The translations under genes were made by a program, and so were the position numbers. Of a stretch of 64,000 nt of DNA, positions 1 to 8,500 are shown piece by piece; the first letter of the stretch is position 1; every line of letters begins with the position of its first letter. Origin of the DNA: Candidatus Microbacterium phytovorans (GTDB taxonomy: Bacteria; Actinomycetota; Actinomycetes; Actinomycetales; Microbacteriaceae); contig CP119321.1 of assembly GCA_029202445.1 (NCBI GenBank), forward strand, positions 62,001 to 126,000, in the 5' to 3' direction. The notes below the pieces were generated by a model. It was not told the DNA's origin. It ran no database searches and saw only the letters and a list, made by a program, of their open reading frames with translations.

Positions 1-453
1 GGGTCGGTCGTCGCTCGCCGCCCGTGGGGCGTGGCGGCGATGGTGGCGCTCGCCGCAGTCGGCCCCGTGATGTGGGTGGTGACCGGCATCCTGCCGTCCT
101 CCGACAGTGATCCGCAGCGCTACCTGATCCTCGGCTACATCGACCTCGCCGTGCGGTTCGCCGCGGCACTGGCCACCGTCGTCGCCATCGGGCGCGCCCG
201 GGCGGTGCCGCCGCCGTGGAACTGGTCCCCGGCGTGGGGGTTAGCCGCCCTGGTCGTGGTGAGTGTCATCACGCAGGTCGTCGGGGTCGCGCTCGGAAGC
301 GCCCCGGAGAGCCAGGACGCCCTCTTCGCGCTCTTCGGGATGTCCAGCCTCGTGAGCGTCGCCGTGCCGTCGCTCCTCGGCATCCTCGCGATCGTGCTCG
401 GGTCCCGCGCCGAGTCCCGTGGCTCCGTAACCGTCTACCCGCCCCAGGCCTGA
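1..453 (+). CDS. Membrane protein, 5' end cut by window edge
   Basis: The frame is open from base 1 to a TGA at 451-453, so the true start probably lies outside the window; the first start codon inside is a GTG at 31. The visible part is mostly hydrophobic, with about four membrane segments joined by short polar loops and a short Arg/Ser-containing tail. I recognise no family motif and assign no function. It converges on the FAD oxidase gene, with ten bases between the two stop codons. Confidence 0.7.
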   Translation, partial: GSVVARRPWGVAAMVALAAVGPVMWVVTGILPSSDSDPQRYLILGYIDLAVRFAAALATVVAIGRARAVPPPWNWSPAWGLAALVVVSVITQVVGVALGSAPESQDALFALFGMSSLVSVAVPSLLGILAIVLGSRAESRGSVTVYPPQA

Positions 454-463
454 GGAAGGGCGC

Positions 464-1831
464 TCAGGGAGCGAAGACCTTGCCCGGGTTCAGGATGCCG
501 GCGGGGTCGAACACGCGCGCGATCTGACGCTGCAGTTCCCACTGGTCGTCGCCGAGCTCGTCGGCCAGCCACCGCCGCTTGAGCACGCCGATGCCGTGTT
601 CACCCGTGAGGGTGCCTCCCAGGCGCAGCGCCGCGTGGAAGAGCTCGTCGGCGGCCTCCCAGATGTGGGGTGGCACGACGTCGCCCTCGAAGACGAAGTT
701 GGGGTGCAGGTTGCCATCGCCCGCGTGGCACACCGTCGGGATGCGGATGCCGTAGCCCGCCTCGATCCGCGCGATGGCGTCGAACATCTCGGGCAGCATG
801 CTGCGGGGCACCGAGACGTCTTCGATGAGGGTGGTGCCGAGCGACTCCATCGCGGGGTGCATCGACCGGCGAATCGACCAGAGCCGTTCGGCATCGGCGG
901 CGTCGGCGGCGACGGCGACCTCGCCGCCGAGGTCGCGCAGCACGGCGGCGATCGCGTCGGCCTCGGCTTCGGCGGCGACCCCGTCGGTCTGGATGGTGAG
1001 CTGGGCCGCGTCGGGGCGGGGCGGGGCGAGCCCCAGCAGGCGGTGGACGGCCTCAAGAGACAGCGCGTCCATCAGCTCCATGATCGCGGGCTGGATGCCG
1101 GAAGCGGTGACGGCGGCAGCGGCCACCGCTGCCGCACGCACGTCGGGGAAGACGGCGGTGAGGGTCTGCGACTGTCCGGGCACGAGGCGTCGGAGTTTGA
1201 GGGTCGCTCCGACGATGACACCCAGGATGCCCTCGGAGCCGATCACGAGCGAGGTGAGGTCGAGCCCCGTGACGCCTTTGACGCTGCGGTGGCCGAGGCG
1301 CAGGAGCCGTCCGTCGGCGAGAACGATGTCCACGCCCAGCACCGCGTCCCGGACGACGCCGTACTTCGCGCAGAGGAGACCGCCCGCACCGGTGGCGATG
1401 TTGCCGCCGACCGTGGAGATCTCGCGGCTCGCGGGGTCGGGTGCCCACCACACCCCGTGCTCGGCGAGGATCTCGTTGAGCCGCGCGTTCAGGATGCCGG
1501 GTTCCACGACCGCCAGGAGGTCGTCGGGCCGGATCTCGAGCACGCGGTCCATGCGTGCGAGGGAGAGCACCAGCTCGCCGGGGCCCGCGTTCGCTCCCCC
1601 CGCGAGGCCCGTCCCCGCGCCTCGGGTGACGACGGGCGTGGCAGTGGCGTGCGCGATGCGCAGCGTCGCCTGCACGTCCTCGACGCTCCGCGCGTGGACG
1701 ATCGCGAGGGGCGCGCCGGGCGAGGCGTGACCGGACTTGTCGGCGCGCGTCGCTTCGAGCGCGATCGGTTCGGTGTCGACGCGGTCGCCCAGCTGCGCGC
1801 GCAGCCGTTCGACGACGTCGACGGCGCTCAT
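464..1831 (-). CDS. FAD-linked oxidase, glycolate oxidase GlcD / D-lactate dehydrogenase type
   Basis: This 455-residue flavoprotein would oxidise a 2-hydroxy acid such as glycolate or D-lactate to the 2-oxo acid. The N-terminal FAD-binding domain (about residues 40-180) carries the phosphate loop TRGAGTGLAGGAN near residue 70. The C-terminal cap holds the conserved CHAGDGNLHPN and GEHGIG segments typical of this family. The ATG at 1831 gives the usual family length; longer upstream frames overlap another gene. It overlaps the preceding DUF2568-like gene by four bases (ATGA), so translation is probably coupled. No GlcE or GlcF partner is adjacent, which fits a single-subunit enzyme. The substrate cannot be read from sequence. 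Confidence 0.9.
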   Translation of the reverse strand: MSAVDVVERLRAQLGDRVDTEPIALEATRADKSGHASPGAPLAIVHARSVEDVQATLRIAHATATPVVTRGAGTGLAGGANAGPGELVLSLARMDRVLEIRPDDLLAVVEPGILNARLNEILAEHGVWWAPDPASREISTVGGNIATGAGGLLCAKYGVVRDAVLGVDIVLADGRLLRLGHRSVKGVTGLDLTSLVIGSEGILGVIVGATLKLRRLVPGQSQTLTAVFPDVRAAAVAAAAVTASGIQPAIMELMDALSLEAVHRLLGLAPPRPDAAQLTIQTDGVAAEAEADAIAAVLRDLGGEVAVAADAADAERLWSIRRSMHPAMESLGTTLIEDVSVPRSMLPEMFDAIARIEAGYGIRIPTVCHAGDGNLHPNFVFEGDVVPPHIWEAADELFHAALRLGGTLTGEHGIGVLKRRWLADELGDDQWELQRQIARVFDPAGILNPGKVFAP

Positions 1832-2223
1832 GCGAGTCGGCGGCGTCCGGAGATCACGCCGACGGTGACCGCGACGATGCCGAACACGATCCCGATGGCG
1901 GCGTTGCCCATGCTCCACCAGGCGATCGTGGCGGAGGCGTAGACGAGGAGCTCGACGAGTGCGCGCACGAAGGGGTGAACGGCCACGACGGCGCGCGGTG
2001 AGACGAAGAGCGCCCAGACCAGGATCGCCACGACCGGTGCGCCGATGCCGAACACGATGTTCCACGGCAGTGCCCACGCGGTGAAGCCCCACAGCGCCAG
2101 CGTCGCCAGGGCGAACAGCTCGCAGACGAAGGCCAGCAGATCGAGGGCGTGGAGCGGGGGGCGCGTGCCTGCCGGAAGGGGCTCGGCCGGTGCTTCCGGG
2201 CGCACGTGGGGCAGTTCGGCCAT
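1828..2223 (-). CDS. YrdB/DUF2568-like small membrane protein
   Basis: A 131-residue protein with a short Pro-rich N-terminus and about four membrane helices. The spacing of helices and the Trp-rich middle (ALWGFTAWALPWNIVFG) resemble the DUF2568/YrdB family, whose function is unknown. Its stop overlaps the start of the FAD oxidase by four bases, so the two are likely one transcript. It follows the sigma-factor fusion gene after ten bases and may belong to the same transcription unit. Confidence 0.75.
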   Translation of the reverse strand: MAELPHVRPEAPAEPLPAGTRPPLHALDLLAFVCELFALATLALWGFTAWALPWNIVFGIGAPVVAILVWALFVSPRAVVAVHPFVRALVELLVYASATIAWWSMGNAAIGIVFGIVAVTVGVISGRRRLA

Positions 2224-2233
2224 GTCCGCCAGT

Positions 2234-4075
2234 CTACGGCGCGGTGTCGCCTTCGGCCCGCGTCACCTGAAGCGTCAGCACCTCGCCGACGACGTCGCCG
2301 GAGACGTATGCGACCGATATCTGGGTGCCCAGATCGATCTCGGCGTCGCTGATCATGAACGTCAGGGCGCCGGCCCCCGCCCCGTCGAGCGTGACCTCGC
2401 TCCGACGTGCGGCGTCGTCGGTGAACCACAGGCGTACCGTCGCTCCCGCGGGACCGGTGAAGTTCAGACGGAGGGTCGCGATGCCGTCGACGGAGGCCTC
2501 CGCTTCGTAGCCCGTGAGAACGGGTACTCCGGCGGGCACGGACGGCGTCGGCGTGGGTGTCGGCGTGGGCGTCGGCGTGGGCGTCGGTGTCGGGGTCGGG
2601 GTCGGCGTGGGCGTGGGCGTCGGTGTCGGTGTCGGAGTGGGCGTCGGCGTCGGAGTGGGCGTCGGCTCCGGCGTGGGGGTGGGCGTCGGCGTGGGGCGCG
2701 GTTCGGGCGTCGCGGTCGGGGTCGTCGAGGGGCGCGGGACCGGGGGCCGTTCCGGCGTGCTCGTGCGCGGGGGAACGGCGCTGGGCGTCGGCGTGGGCAG
2801 ATCGCTGGGTGACGGGCTCGCGGAGGGCGAGGCGACGGGCTCCGGGCTGGGGGATTCGGGGAGGGGGGTCTCGGGAATGGGTGTGCCGAGTGGTGCGCCG
2901 CCGGCAGGCGCCGCCGGGGCGGCGGAGAGCATCGGAGGAAGCACCACCGCGGCCGCGACCGCGCCCGCGGCGACGACCAGGGCGACGAGGGCGGCGACGC
3001 CGCTGACTCCCGACAGCACTCCCGAGCCGGCGGCGGAACCGACGACGCCGGCGGATCCCGCAGAGCCGGTAGAACCGGCAGAACCCGCCGAGCCCGCGAC
3101 GCCGAGCCCGCCGTCCGATCCGGGTGCGCCCGCGGCGCCCGGAGCGGAGCCGGCCCCCATGACGGCACCGGGGAGTGCGGGGGATGCGCCGGCGGCCAGC
3201 GCGACCAGCGGGGTGCCGCCGCCCTGCAGGGTCGCGAGGTATGCCGTCGCCGCGCCGGTTCCGATCGTGAGCGGCAAGAGAATCATGGCGAGGCGGTGCG
3301 AGACCTCTTTCGCCTCCGAGGCGACGATCGTGCACCGGGCACAGTCGGCGAGATGCGCCTCGAGCTTCACGCGGTCGCGCTTGCCGAGGTTGCCCCGCGC
3401 GTACGCGCCCAGGCGGTGGATCGTCCAATAGCAGTCGGAATCGTCGGTCACCGACCGCAGGTGCGCCTGAATCCACGCCTCGCGCAGACCTTCGCGCGCG
3501 CGGAACGCCAGTTGAGCGACGGCCGTCGGCTTCATGCCCACGAGCGGGGCGATCTCGGCCGGCTTCATCTGCTCGATCTCGGTGTACCAGAGCACCTCCT
3601 GCCACCGTGTCGGCAGACTGCGGAACGCCTGGTGGGTGAGGCTGCGGTCGAGCGCCTCGTCGGTTGCGTGGGCTGCGGCATCCGGGTCTTCCACGGCCTC
3701 GAGTTCGTCGATGGGCGTCTCGCGGCGAGCGCGTCCCCACCCGGCCGCCGTGTTGCGGATGCTGGTGAACAGGTAGGCGCGGAACGACCCGGTGGGGCCG
3801 CCGCCCGCCTGGATCGACCGGTAGATGCGCGTGTACGCCTCCTGCACGAGGTCGTCGGCATCGATGCTCGTCGTGACGGACTGAGCCACGGTGATGCCGG
3901 AGCGGTAGTGCCGACGCCACAGCTCGCCGAAGGCGTCGGGGTCGCCGTTGCGGGTGCGTGCGACGAGGTCGGCGTCGGCGGGAGCGCCGTCGAGGGTGTC
4001 GTCGGGCGCGGCGTCGTCGGGCGAAGTCATGGTTCGGCGGGAGGCTTCCGTGGTGTCGTCGGGTATTTCGGGCAT
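2234..4075 (-). CDS. ECF sigma factor fused to zinc finger, membrane segments and extracellular Thr-Pro repeat tail
   Basis: A 613-residue multidomain protein. Residues 45-115 match sigma region 2 ([17 protein letters not shown]) and 140-200 match region 4. A zf-HC2-like finger follows: Cys215, His220, then His241-x3-Cys245-x2-Cys248, the motif normally found in anti-sigma factors. There is a hydrophobic stretch near 262-283, a Gly/Ala/Ser-rich linker and a strong membrane segment near 357-380. A Thr-Pro repeat runs from about 440 to 530, and a beta-rich C-terminal domain of about 80 residues would lie outside the cell. The architecture suggests a sigma factor tethered to, and gated by, its own surface sensor. 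C-terminally extended ECF families are known in Actinobacteria; the signal here is unknown. An internal ATG at 4030 is an alternative start. Confidence 0.85.
   Translation of the reverse strand: MPEIPDDTTEASRRTMTSPDDAAPDDTLDGAPADADLVARTRNGDPDAFGELWRRHYRSGITVAQSVTTSIDADDLVQEAYTRIYRSIQAGGGPTGSFRAYLFTSIRNTAAGWGRARRETPIDELEAVEDPDAAAHATDEALDRSLTHQAFRSLPTRWQEVLWYTEIEQMKPAEIAPLVGMKPTAVAQLAFRAREGLREAWIQAHLRSVTDDSDCYWTIHRLGAYARGNLGKRDRVKLEAHLADCARCTIVASEAKEVSHRLAMILLPLTIGTGAATAYLATLQGGGTPLVALAAGASPALPGAVMGAGSAPGAAGAPGSDGGLGVAGSAGSAGSTGSAGSAGVVGSAAGSGVLSGVSGVAALVALVVAAGAVAAAVVLPPMLSAAPAAPAGGAPLGTPIPETPLPESPSPEPVASPSASPSPSDLPTPTPSAVPPRTSTPERPPVPRPSTTPTATPEPRPTPTPTPTPEPTPTPTPTPTPTPTPTPTPTPTPTPTPTPTPTPTPTPTPTPSVPAGVPVLTGYEAEASVDGIATLRLNFTGPAGATVRLWFTDDAARRSEVTLDGAGAGALTFMISDAEIDLGTQISVAYVSGDVVGEVLTLQVTRAEGDTAP
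2536..2703. repeat. Tandem 6/12-bp GTGGGC/GTCGGC repeat encoding Thr-Pro
   Basis: On the + strand this is a run of GTCGGC and GTGGGC hexamers; read on the coding (-) strand it gives alternating Thr-Pro codons with occasional Glu-Pro or Arg-Pro. The run is nearly pure for more than 100 bases, so it is a slippage-prone coding microsatellite. It encodes the rigid spacer between the membrane segment and the C-terminal domain of the sigma fusion. Confidence 0.85.
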
Positions 4076-4395
4076 ACGTGTCCCACCACAGAGACGCGTC
4101 AGCGCGCATATTATGACGCGAACTCGAAAACTGCCCGCGATGCGAGCTCTTGGCAGGAAATTTTCCTGACTTTGTGAGAACTTCGCCGACCGGCGTCATA
4201 GAACCCGCTCGTCGCCGTCTCCCCTATCGGCGGTCTCCTGGGGGAGTCGAGAAATCGAACCGCCGACCGGCGTCCGGGTCGATCTGGGGGGAGAGTCCCG
4301 GGGCGCGTCGGTGAAGGGCAGGAGGGGCGGAGTGCGCTGGGGGGCGCACCCGCCCCCCGCCCGATCGCCTCGCCGGCATCCGTGTCGCGTCGATG
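4076..4395. other. Intergenic region upstream of the sigma-factor fusion and downstream of nagA
   Basis: A 320-base stretch with no convincing gene. The part next to the sigma gene (4100-4195) is the most AT-rich DNA in the area and holds a 15-base palindrome, so it is probably the sigma promoter and leader. The part near nagA (4200-4395) is GC-rich and holds only imperfect GC-rich inverted repeats; I see no defined terminator. Confidence 0.5.
4154..4168. promoter_or_regulatory. Palindrome CAGGAAATTTTCCTG upstream of the sigma fusion
   Basis: Seven-base perfect arms (CAGGAAA / TTTCCTG) flank one central base, about 80 bases upstream of the sigma-fusion start, in locally AT-rich DNA. This is a reasonable operator or promoter element for that gene; the binding protein is unknown. 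Confidence 0.45.
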
Positions 4396-5538
4396 TCAGC
4401 GAGGAACGCGGATGCCGTCGCGCCACACCGATCGCACGCGCAGCTCGTCGCTCAGCAGCACGGCGTCCGCCGCCGCGCCGACCCGGAGCGACCCGTACCG
4501 ACCCGCTTCGCCGAGTGCTCGCGCGGGCACTGCCGTCAGTGCCGCGACGGCGACGGGGAGCGTCACGCCGGCGCCCACGGCGACGCGCAGCGCGGCGTCC
4601 TGCGTGAGCGTCGACCCCGCGATCGTGCCTCCGTCGTCGAGGCGGGCGACACCGTCGGACACCGTGACGCCGAGCCCGCCGAGCCGGTACATGCCGTCGC
4701 CGACGCCCGCAGCGGCCATCGCGTCGGTGATGAGGGCGACCCGGCCCGGCGCTGCCGCCATCGCGACGGCCACGACGTCCGGATCGACGTGGATGCCGTC
4801 GGCGATCACCTCCAGCGTGACGCGATCGTCGCGGAGGGCGGTGACCACGGGACCCGGCGCGCGGTGATGGATGCCGGGCATCGCGTTGAAGGCATGCGTG
4901 AGGATCGTGGCCCCGGCGTCGAAGGCGGCGCGGGCCTGCGCGGCCGTGGCGTCGGTGTGGCCGACGGCGACGCGTGCCCCTCCGGCGACGAAGCGCGCCA
5001 CGGCATCCATTCCTCCCGGCAGTTCCGGTGCGAGGGTCACCTGCCGCACGGTGCCGCGCCCTGCCGACAGCAGCCGGTCGACGGCGGCCGGCTCCGGATG
5101 CCGCAGCAGAGCGGCGGTGTGGGCGCCCTTGTGCCGCGCGGCGAGGAACGGCCCCTCCAGATGGCTGCCGAGGATGGACGGATCGTGCTCCGCGGCATCG
5201 GCGACGACCGCGACCCGCGCGACGAGGTCGTCGATCGACGCCGTCACGAGGGAGAGCACGGCCCGCGTCGTCCCGTGGGCCAGGTGCACCTCCCGGGCGC
5301 GGGCGATGGCCTCGGGGCCGTCGTCGAACGCGGCCCCGCCGCCGCCGTGCCCGTGCAGATCGATGAAGCCGGGGGTGAGTAGCCCGCCGCCGCCGTCGAC
5401 GGCATCCGCCGCCGGGAGGGCGCGCCACGCGTCGCCCGTGCCGGTCTGCGAGACCGTGCCGTCGTCGAATGCCACCCACGCGTCGTCCACGATCCGCTCG
5501 TCGTCGACGAGTCGGACGCTGTGGATGACGGTCGTCAT
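4396..5538 (-). CDS. nagA: N-acetylglucosamine-6-phosphate deacetylase
   Basis: This 380-residue cytoplasmic amidohydrolase removes acetate from GlcNAc-6-phosphate, giving glucosamine-6-phosphate. The metal and active-site motifs are present in order: DLHGHGGGG near the start of the barrel, the metal-ligand Glu in SHLEGPFLA, His in VAVGHTDA, His in ILTHAFNAM and the catalytic Asp in ALITDAMAAAG. The ATG at 5538 overlaps the hexosaminidase stop codon (ATGA), so the two are translationally coupled. The pair forms a chitobiose/GlcNAc salvage unit. No nagB or transporter is adjacent. An upstream in-frame start would run into the neighbour and is less likely. Confidence 0.95.
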   Translation of the reverse strand: MTTVIHSVRLVDDERIVDDAWVAFDDGTVSQTGTGDAWRALPAADAVDGGGGLLTPGFIDLHGHGGGGAAFDDGPEAIARAREVHLAHGTTRAVLSLVTASIDDLVARVAVVADAAEHDPSILGSHLEGPFLAARHKGAHTAALLRHPEPAAVDRLLSAGRGTVRQVTLAPELPGGMDAVARFVAGGARVAVGHTDATAAQARAAFDAGATILTHAFNAMPGIHHRAPGPVVTALRDDRVTLEVIADGIHVDPDVVAVAMAAAPGRVALITDAMAAAGVGDGMYRLGGLGVTVSDGVARLDDGGTIAGSTLTQDAALRVAVGAGVTLPVAVAALTAVPARALGEAGRYGSLRVGAAADAVLLSDELRVRSVWRDGIRVPR

Positions 5539-7016
5539 GCGCCGTACCTCCGGCGTCGCCAGTACTGCGAGACGCCCGCCAGTCGCACGCGGAACGACTC
5601 CCACGTGCGATCGGGGTGGGTGCCCGTGCGCGGCGACCAGCCCGCCTCGGCGGCGGCGCCGATGCGGGGGAAGACGAGCGCGTCGATGTCGGACAGATCA
5701 CGCACCGTCTCCGTCCACAGCGGGGCCTCGACACCCAGAATGTCGGCCTCGGTGAGTCCGTCGACGACCTCGGCGGGCTCCCAGCGGTAGGCGCGCTCGA
5801 CGTTCGTCGCACCCCGGGCCCAGGTGAGTCCGATCGGAAAGTCGTCGGACGGCTTCATGTCGAGATAGACGGCGTCGGCGGGGGAGAGGATCACGCGCCC
5901 GCCGCGTCGGAGGAATGTGCGGGTCTTGTCGTCCATGCCGTCGGTCGGGGTGACGAAGCCCCAGTATTGCCCGACGGTGCCCGGGGCGAGGTCGGTGGCG
6001 GCGCCCGCCTCGTGCCACGCGACGGGCACCTTGCCGAGATCGGCGACGATGCGTGTGACCCGGGCGACGAATGCGGCGTAGTCGGCCGCGGGCGTGCCGA
6101 GCGCCTCGTCTCCACCGATGTGGAGGTAGGGCCCGGGGGTGAGGTCGGCGAGCTCGCGGAGCACGTCCGTCACGAACGCGTACGTCTCCTCCGCGTGGAT
6201 GCGCAGCGACGAGAACCCCACCGCGAGGCCGCGATACGGCTCGCCGTGCGTCGGAATCCCGCCGCCGAACGCCTCGACGGTCTCGAGCACGTGCGGGGCG
6301 AGGACGGGCTGCTCCGTCAGTTCGGGGTAGGCGAGCGAGACGGCGTGCGTGTGCCCCGGAAGGTCGATCTCCGGAACCACGGTCATGTGCCGTGCTGCGG
6401 CGTACGCGACGATGCGGCGATAGTCGTCCTGCGTGTAGAACCCGCCGGGGTCGTCGCCGACCGACGTGCCCGAAGCTCGCTCGGTCAGGAGCGGGCGCGA
6501 CGCGGAAGCGAGCCGCCAGCCCTGGTCGTCGGACAGGTGCAGATGCAGGTGATTGAACTTGAGTCCCGCGGCGCGGTCGATGTAGGCCTCGACCGTCTCG
6601 ACGGGGTGGAAGTGCCGGGCCACGTCGAGCATCACGCCGCGGTAGGCGAAGCGAGGCGCGTCGGCGATGCGCACCGCCGGCAGCGGACCGGCGTCGGCGG
6701 CGGCGACCAGCTGCCCGAGCGTCTGCACGCCGTAGAAGAGGCCCGCGGCATCCGCTGCGCGCACGCGTACGCCCGAGGCGTCGACCTCGAGGCGGTACGA
6801 CTCGGGGCCGCCGGCCCCGTCGATCGAGAGCTCGACGTGCCCGCCGTCGCCGGCCGGGGCGAGGTCGAGGTCGTGGAGGATGCCGTGCAGCGCGGCGACG
6901 GCATCCGTCTCGCCCGTGATCTCCGTCTCGGCCGTCAGCGCGAAGCCGGGGCCGTCGACCGGCGTCACCGACAGGGGCAGCGGGATGAGGGAGGGTGCGG
7001 CCACCATGGCTCTCAT
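5535..7016 (-). CDS. Beta-N-acetylhexosaminidase, GH20
   Basis: A 493-residue glycosidase that releases terminal GlcNAc/GalNAc residues. An N-terminal GH20b-type domain (about 8-115) precedes the catalytic barrel. The substrate-assisted catalytic pair is Asp303-Glu304 in YLHIGGDEALG, and HLHLSDDQGWR near residue 157 is the other conserved block. No signal peptide is visible, so it probably acts inside the cell on imported chito-oligosaccharides or peptidoglycan fragments. The start was taken at the ATG at 7016; the ATG at 7007 is a close alternative. It is first gene of an operon with nagA and lies behind a palindrome at 7048-7066. Confidence 0.93.
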   Translation of the reverse strand: MRAMVAAPSLIPLPLSVTPVDGPGFALTAETEITGETDAVAALHGILHDLDLAPAGDGGHVELSIDGAGGPESYRLEVDASGVRVRAADAAGLFYGVQTLGQLVAAADAGPLPAVRIADAPRFAYRGVMLDVARHFHPVETVEAYIDRAAGLKFNHLHLHLSDDQGWRLASASRPLLTERASGTSVGDDPGGFYTQDDYRRIVAYAAARHMTVVPEIDLPGHTHAVSLAYPELTEQPVLAPHVLETVEAFGGGIPTHGEPYRGLAVGFSSLRIHAEETYAFVTDVLRELADLTPGPYLHIGGDEALGTPAADYAAFVARVTRIVADLGKVPVAWHEAGAATDLAPGTVGQYWGFVTPTDGMDDKTRTFLRRGGRVILSPADAVYLDMKPSDDFPIGLTWARGATNVERAYRWEPAEVVDGLTEADILGVEAPLWTETVRDLSDIDALVFPRIGAAAEAGWSPRTGTHPDRTWESFRVRLAGVSQYWRRRRYGA

Positions 7017-7047
7017 TCTGTCCCGACGCGGCTGCCGCGACCAGGGC

Positions 7048-7066
7048 TTGTAAGGAAACCTAACAA
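7048..7066. promoter_or_regulatory. Operator candidate before the hexosaminidase-nagA operon
   Basis: TTGTAAGGAAACCTAACAA is an inverted repeat with 8-base arms (one mismatch) around AAA, 32 bases upstream of the hexosaminidase start. TAGG-AAA-CCTA type palindromes are often linked to ROK-family sugar repressors in Actinobacteria. No regulator gene is adjacent, so the factor would act from elsewhere. Confidence 0.5.
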
Positions 7067-7111
7067 ATGATCTCGGCCAGCCTATCAGCGCGCTATCCGG
7101 TATGCTCGAAC

Positions 7112-7190
7112 GGTCGCGACTGGCGTTGAGGTGGGCCACCACCGGGGAGCGACCGACACGGCATTCGACCGCACGCCTGGGCCGATGCGA
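7112..7190 (+). ncRNA. ZTP (pfl) riboswitch controlling glyA-folD
   Basis: The leader of glyA carries the conserved pfl blocks in order: GGTCGCGACTGGCG, then GGTGGG-cc-ACCACC, CGGGGAGCGACC, a variable linker, and CGCACGCCTGGGC (7170-7183). The outer helix pairs GGTCGC (7112-7117) with GCGACC (7149-7154), and the CGCCTGGGC block forms the 3' pseudoknot domain. ZTP builds up when 10-formyl-THF is short, and these riboswitches switch on one-carbon genes. No clear terminator follows, so control may be at translation. A -10-like TATGCT at 7101-7106 would start transcription just upstream. Confidence 0.93.
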
Positions 7191-7225
7191 GATTCCATCC
7201 CGAAAGCCGTCGTCAGGAGATCGTC

Positions 7226-8500
7226 ATGACCGATTCCGTCTTCAACGCCCCGCTCGCCGAGGTCGACCCCGAGATCGCGCAGGTGCTCGATCGCGAGCTG
7301 CAGCGTCAGCGCGGTTACCTCGAGATGATCGCATCCGAGAACTTCGTGCCCGTCTCGGTGCTCCAGTCGCAGGGCTCCGTGCTCACCAACAAGTACGCCG
7401 AGGGCTACCCGGGTCGCCGCTACTACGGCGGCTGCGAAGAGGTCGACGTGGCCGAAGAGCTCGCGATCGCCCGTGCGAAGGAGCTGTTCGGGGCCGAGTT
7501 CGCCAACGTGCAGCCCCACTCCGGTGCCACGGCAAACGCCGCCGTGCTCCACGCCATCGCCCGCCCCGGCGACACGCTGCTCGGCCTCTCGCTCGATCAG
7601 GGTGGACACCTCACCCATGGCATGAAGATCAACTTCTCCGGCCGGCTCTACAACATCGTCGCGTACGGCGTCGACCCGGAGACGTCCACGATCGACATGG
7701 AAGAGGTCCGCCGCCTCGCCGTCGAGCACCAGCCGAAGGTCATCATCGCCGGCTGGTCCGCATACCCGCGTCAGCTCGACTTCGCGAAGTTCCGCGAGAT
7801 CGCCGACGAGGTCGGCGCGATCCTCTGGGTCGACATGGCCCACTTCGCGGGTCTCGTCGCCGCGGGTCTGCACCCGTCGCCCGTCCCGCACGCGCACGTC
7901 GTCTCCTCGACCGTGCACAAGACGATCGGCGGCCCCCGCTCGGGCTTCATCCTCACCAACGACGCCGACCTCGCCAAGAAGATCAACACCGCCGTCTTCC
8001 CGGGTCAGCAGGGCGGTCCGCTCATGCACGTCATCGCCGCGAAGGCGACGGCGTTCAAGCTCGCGAACACCCCCGAGTTCCGGGAGCGTCAGGAGCGCGT
8101 GCTCCGCGGCGCGCACATCATCGCCGAGCGTCTCTCGCAGCAGGACGTGAAGGATGCCGGCATCGCCGTCCGCTCCGGCGGCACCGACGTGCACCTCGTG
8201 CTCGTCGATCTCCGCGACGCCGAGATCGACGGCAAGCAGGCCGAAGACCTGCTCCACGAGATCCACATCACGGTCAACCGCAACGCGGTGCCCAACGACC
8301 CGCGCCCGCCGATGGTCACCTCGGGTCTGCGCATCGGCACCCCTGCGCTCGCGACGCGCGGCTTCGGCGACGCGGAGTTCACCGAGGTGGCTGACGTCAT
8401 CGCGCTGGCTCTGCAGCCCGGTGCCGACCTCGAGGCCCTTCGCGCACGCGTCGCCGTGCTCGCCGAGGCGTTCCCGCTCTACCCGGGCCTCCAGCAGTGA
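7226..8500 (+). CDS. glyA: Serine hydroxymethyltransferase
   Basis: A 424-residue PLP enzyme that interconverts serine + THF with glycine + 5,10-methylene-THF. The PLP lysine lies in [13 protein letters not shown] (about residue 230), the N-terminal [15 protein letters not shown] and [13 protein letters not shown] blocks are intact, and the length is typical. An AGGAGA ribosome site sits eight bases before the ATG. The gene overlaps folD by four bases (GTGA), making a one-carbon operon under the ZTP riboswitch. Confidence 0.98.
   Translation: MTDSVFNAPLAEVDPEIAQVLDRELQRQRGYLEMIASENFVPVSVLQSQGSVLTNKYAEGYPGRRYYGGCEEVDVAEELAIARAKELFGAEFANVQPHSGATANAAVLHAIARPGDTLLGLSLDQGGHLTHGMKINFSGRLYNIVAYGVDPETSTIDMEEVRRLAVEHQPKVIIAGWSAYPRQLDFAKFREIADEVGAILWVDMAHFAGLVAAGLHPSPVPHAHVVSSTVHKTIGGPRSGFILTNDADLAKKINTAVFPGQQGGPLMHVIAAKATAFKLANTPEFRERQERVLRGAHIIAERLSQQDVKDAGIAVRSGGTDVHLVLVDLRDAEIDGKQAEDLLHEIHITVNRNAVPNDPRPPMVTSGLRIGTPALATRGFGDAEFTEVADVIALALQPGADLEALRARVAVLAEAFPLYPGLQQ

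Noticed and set aside
1854-4199. A 781-codon open frame on the - strand over the sigma fusion
   Set aside because: It is an alternate frame of the sigma-fusion and DUF2568-like genes; the product is almost entirely Arg, Pro and His.
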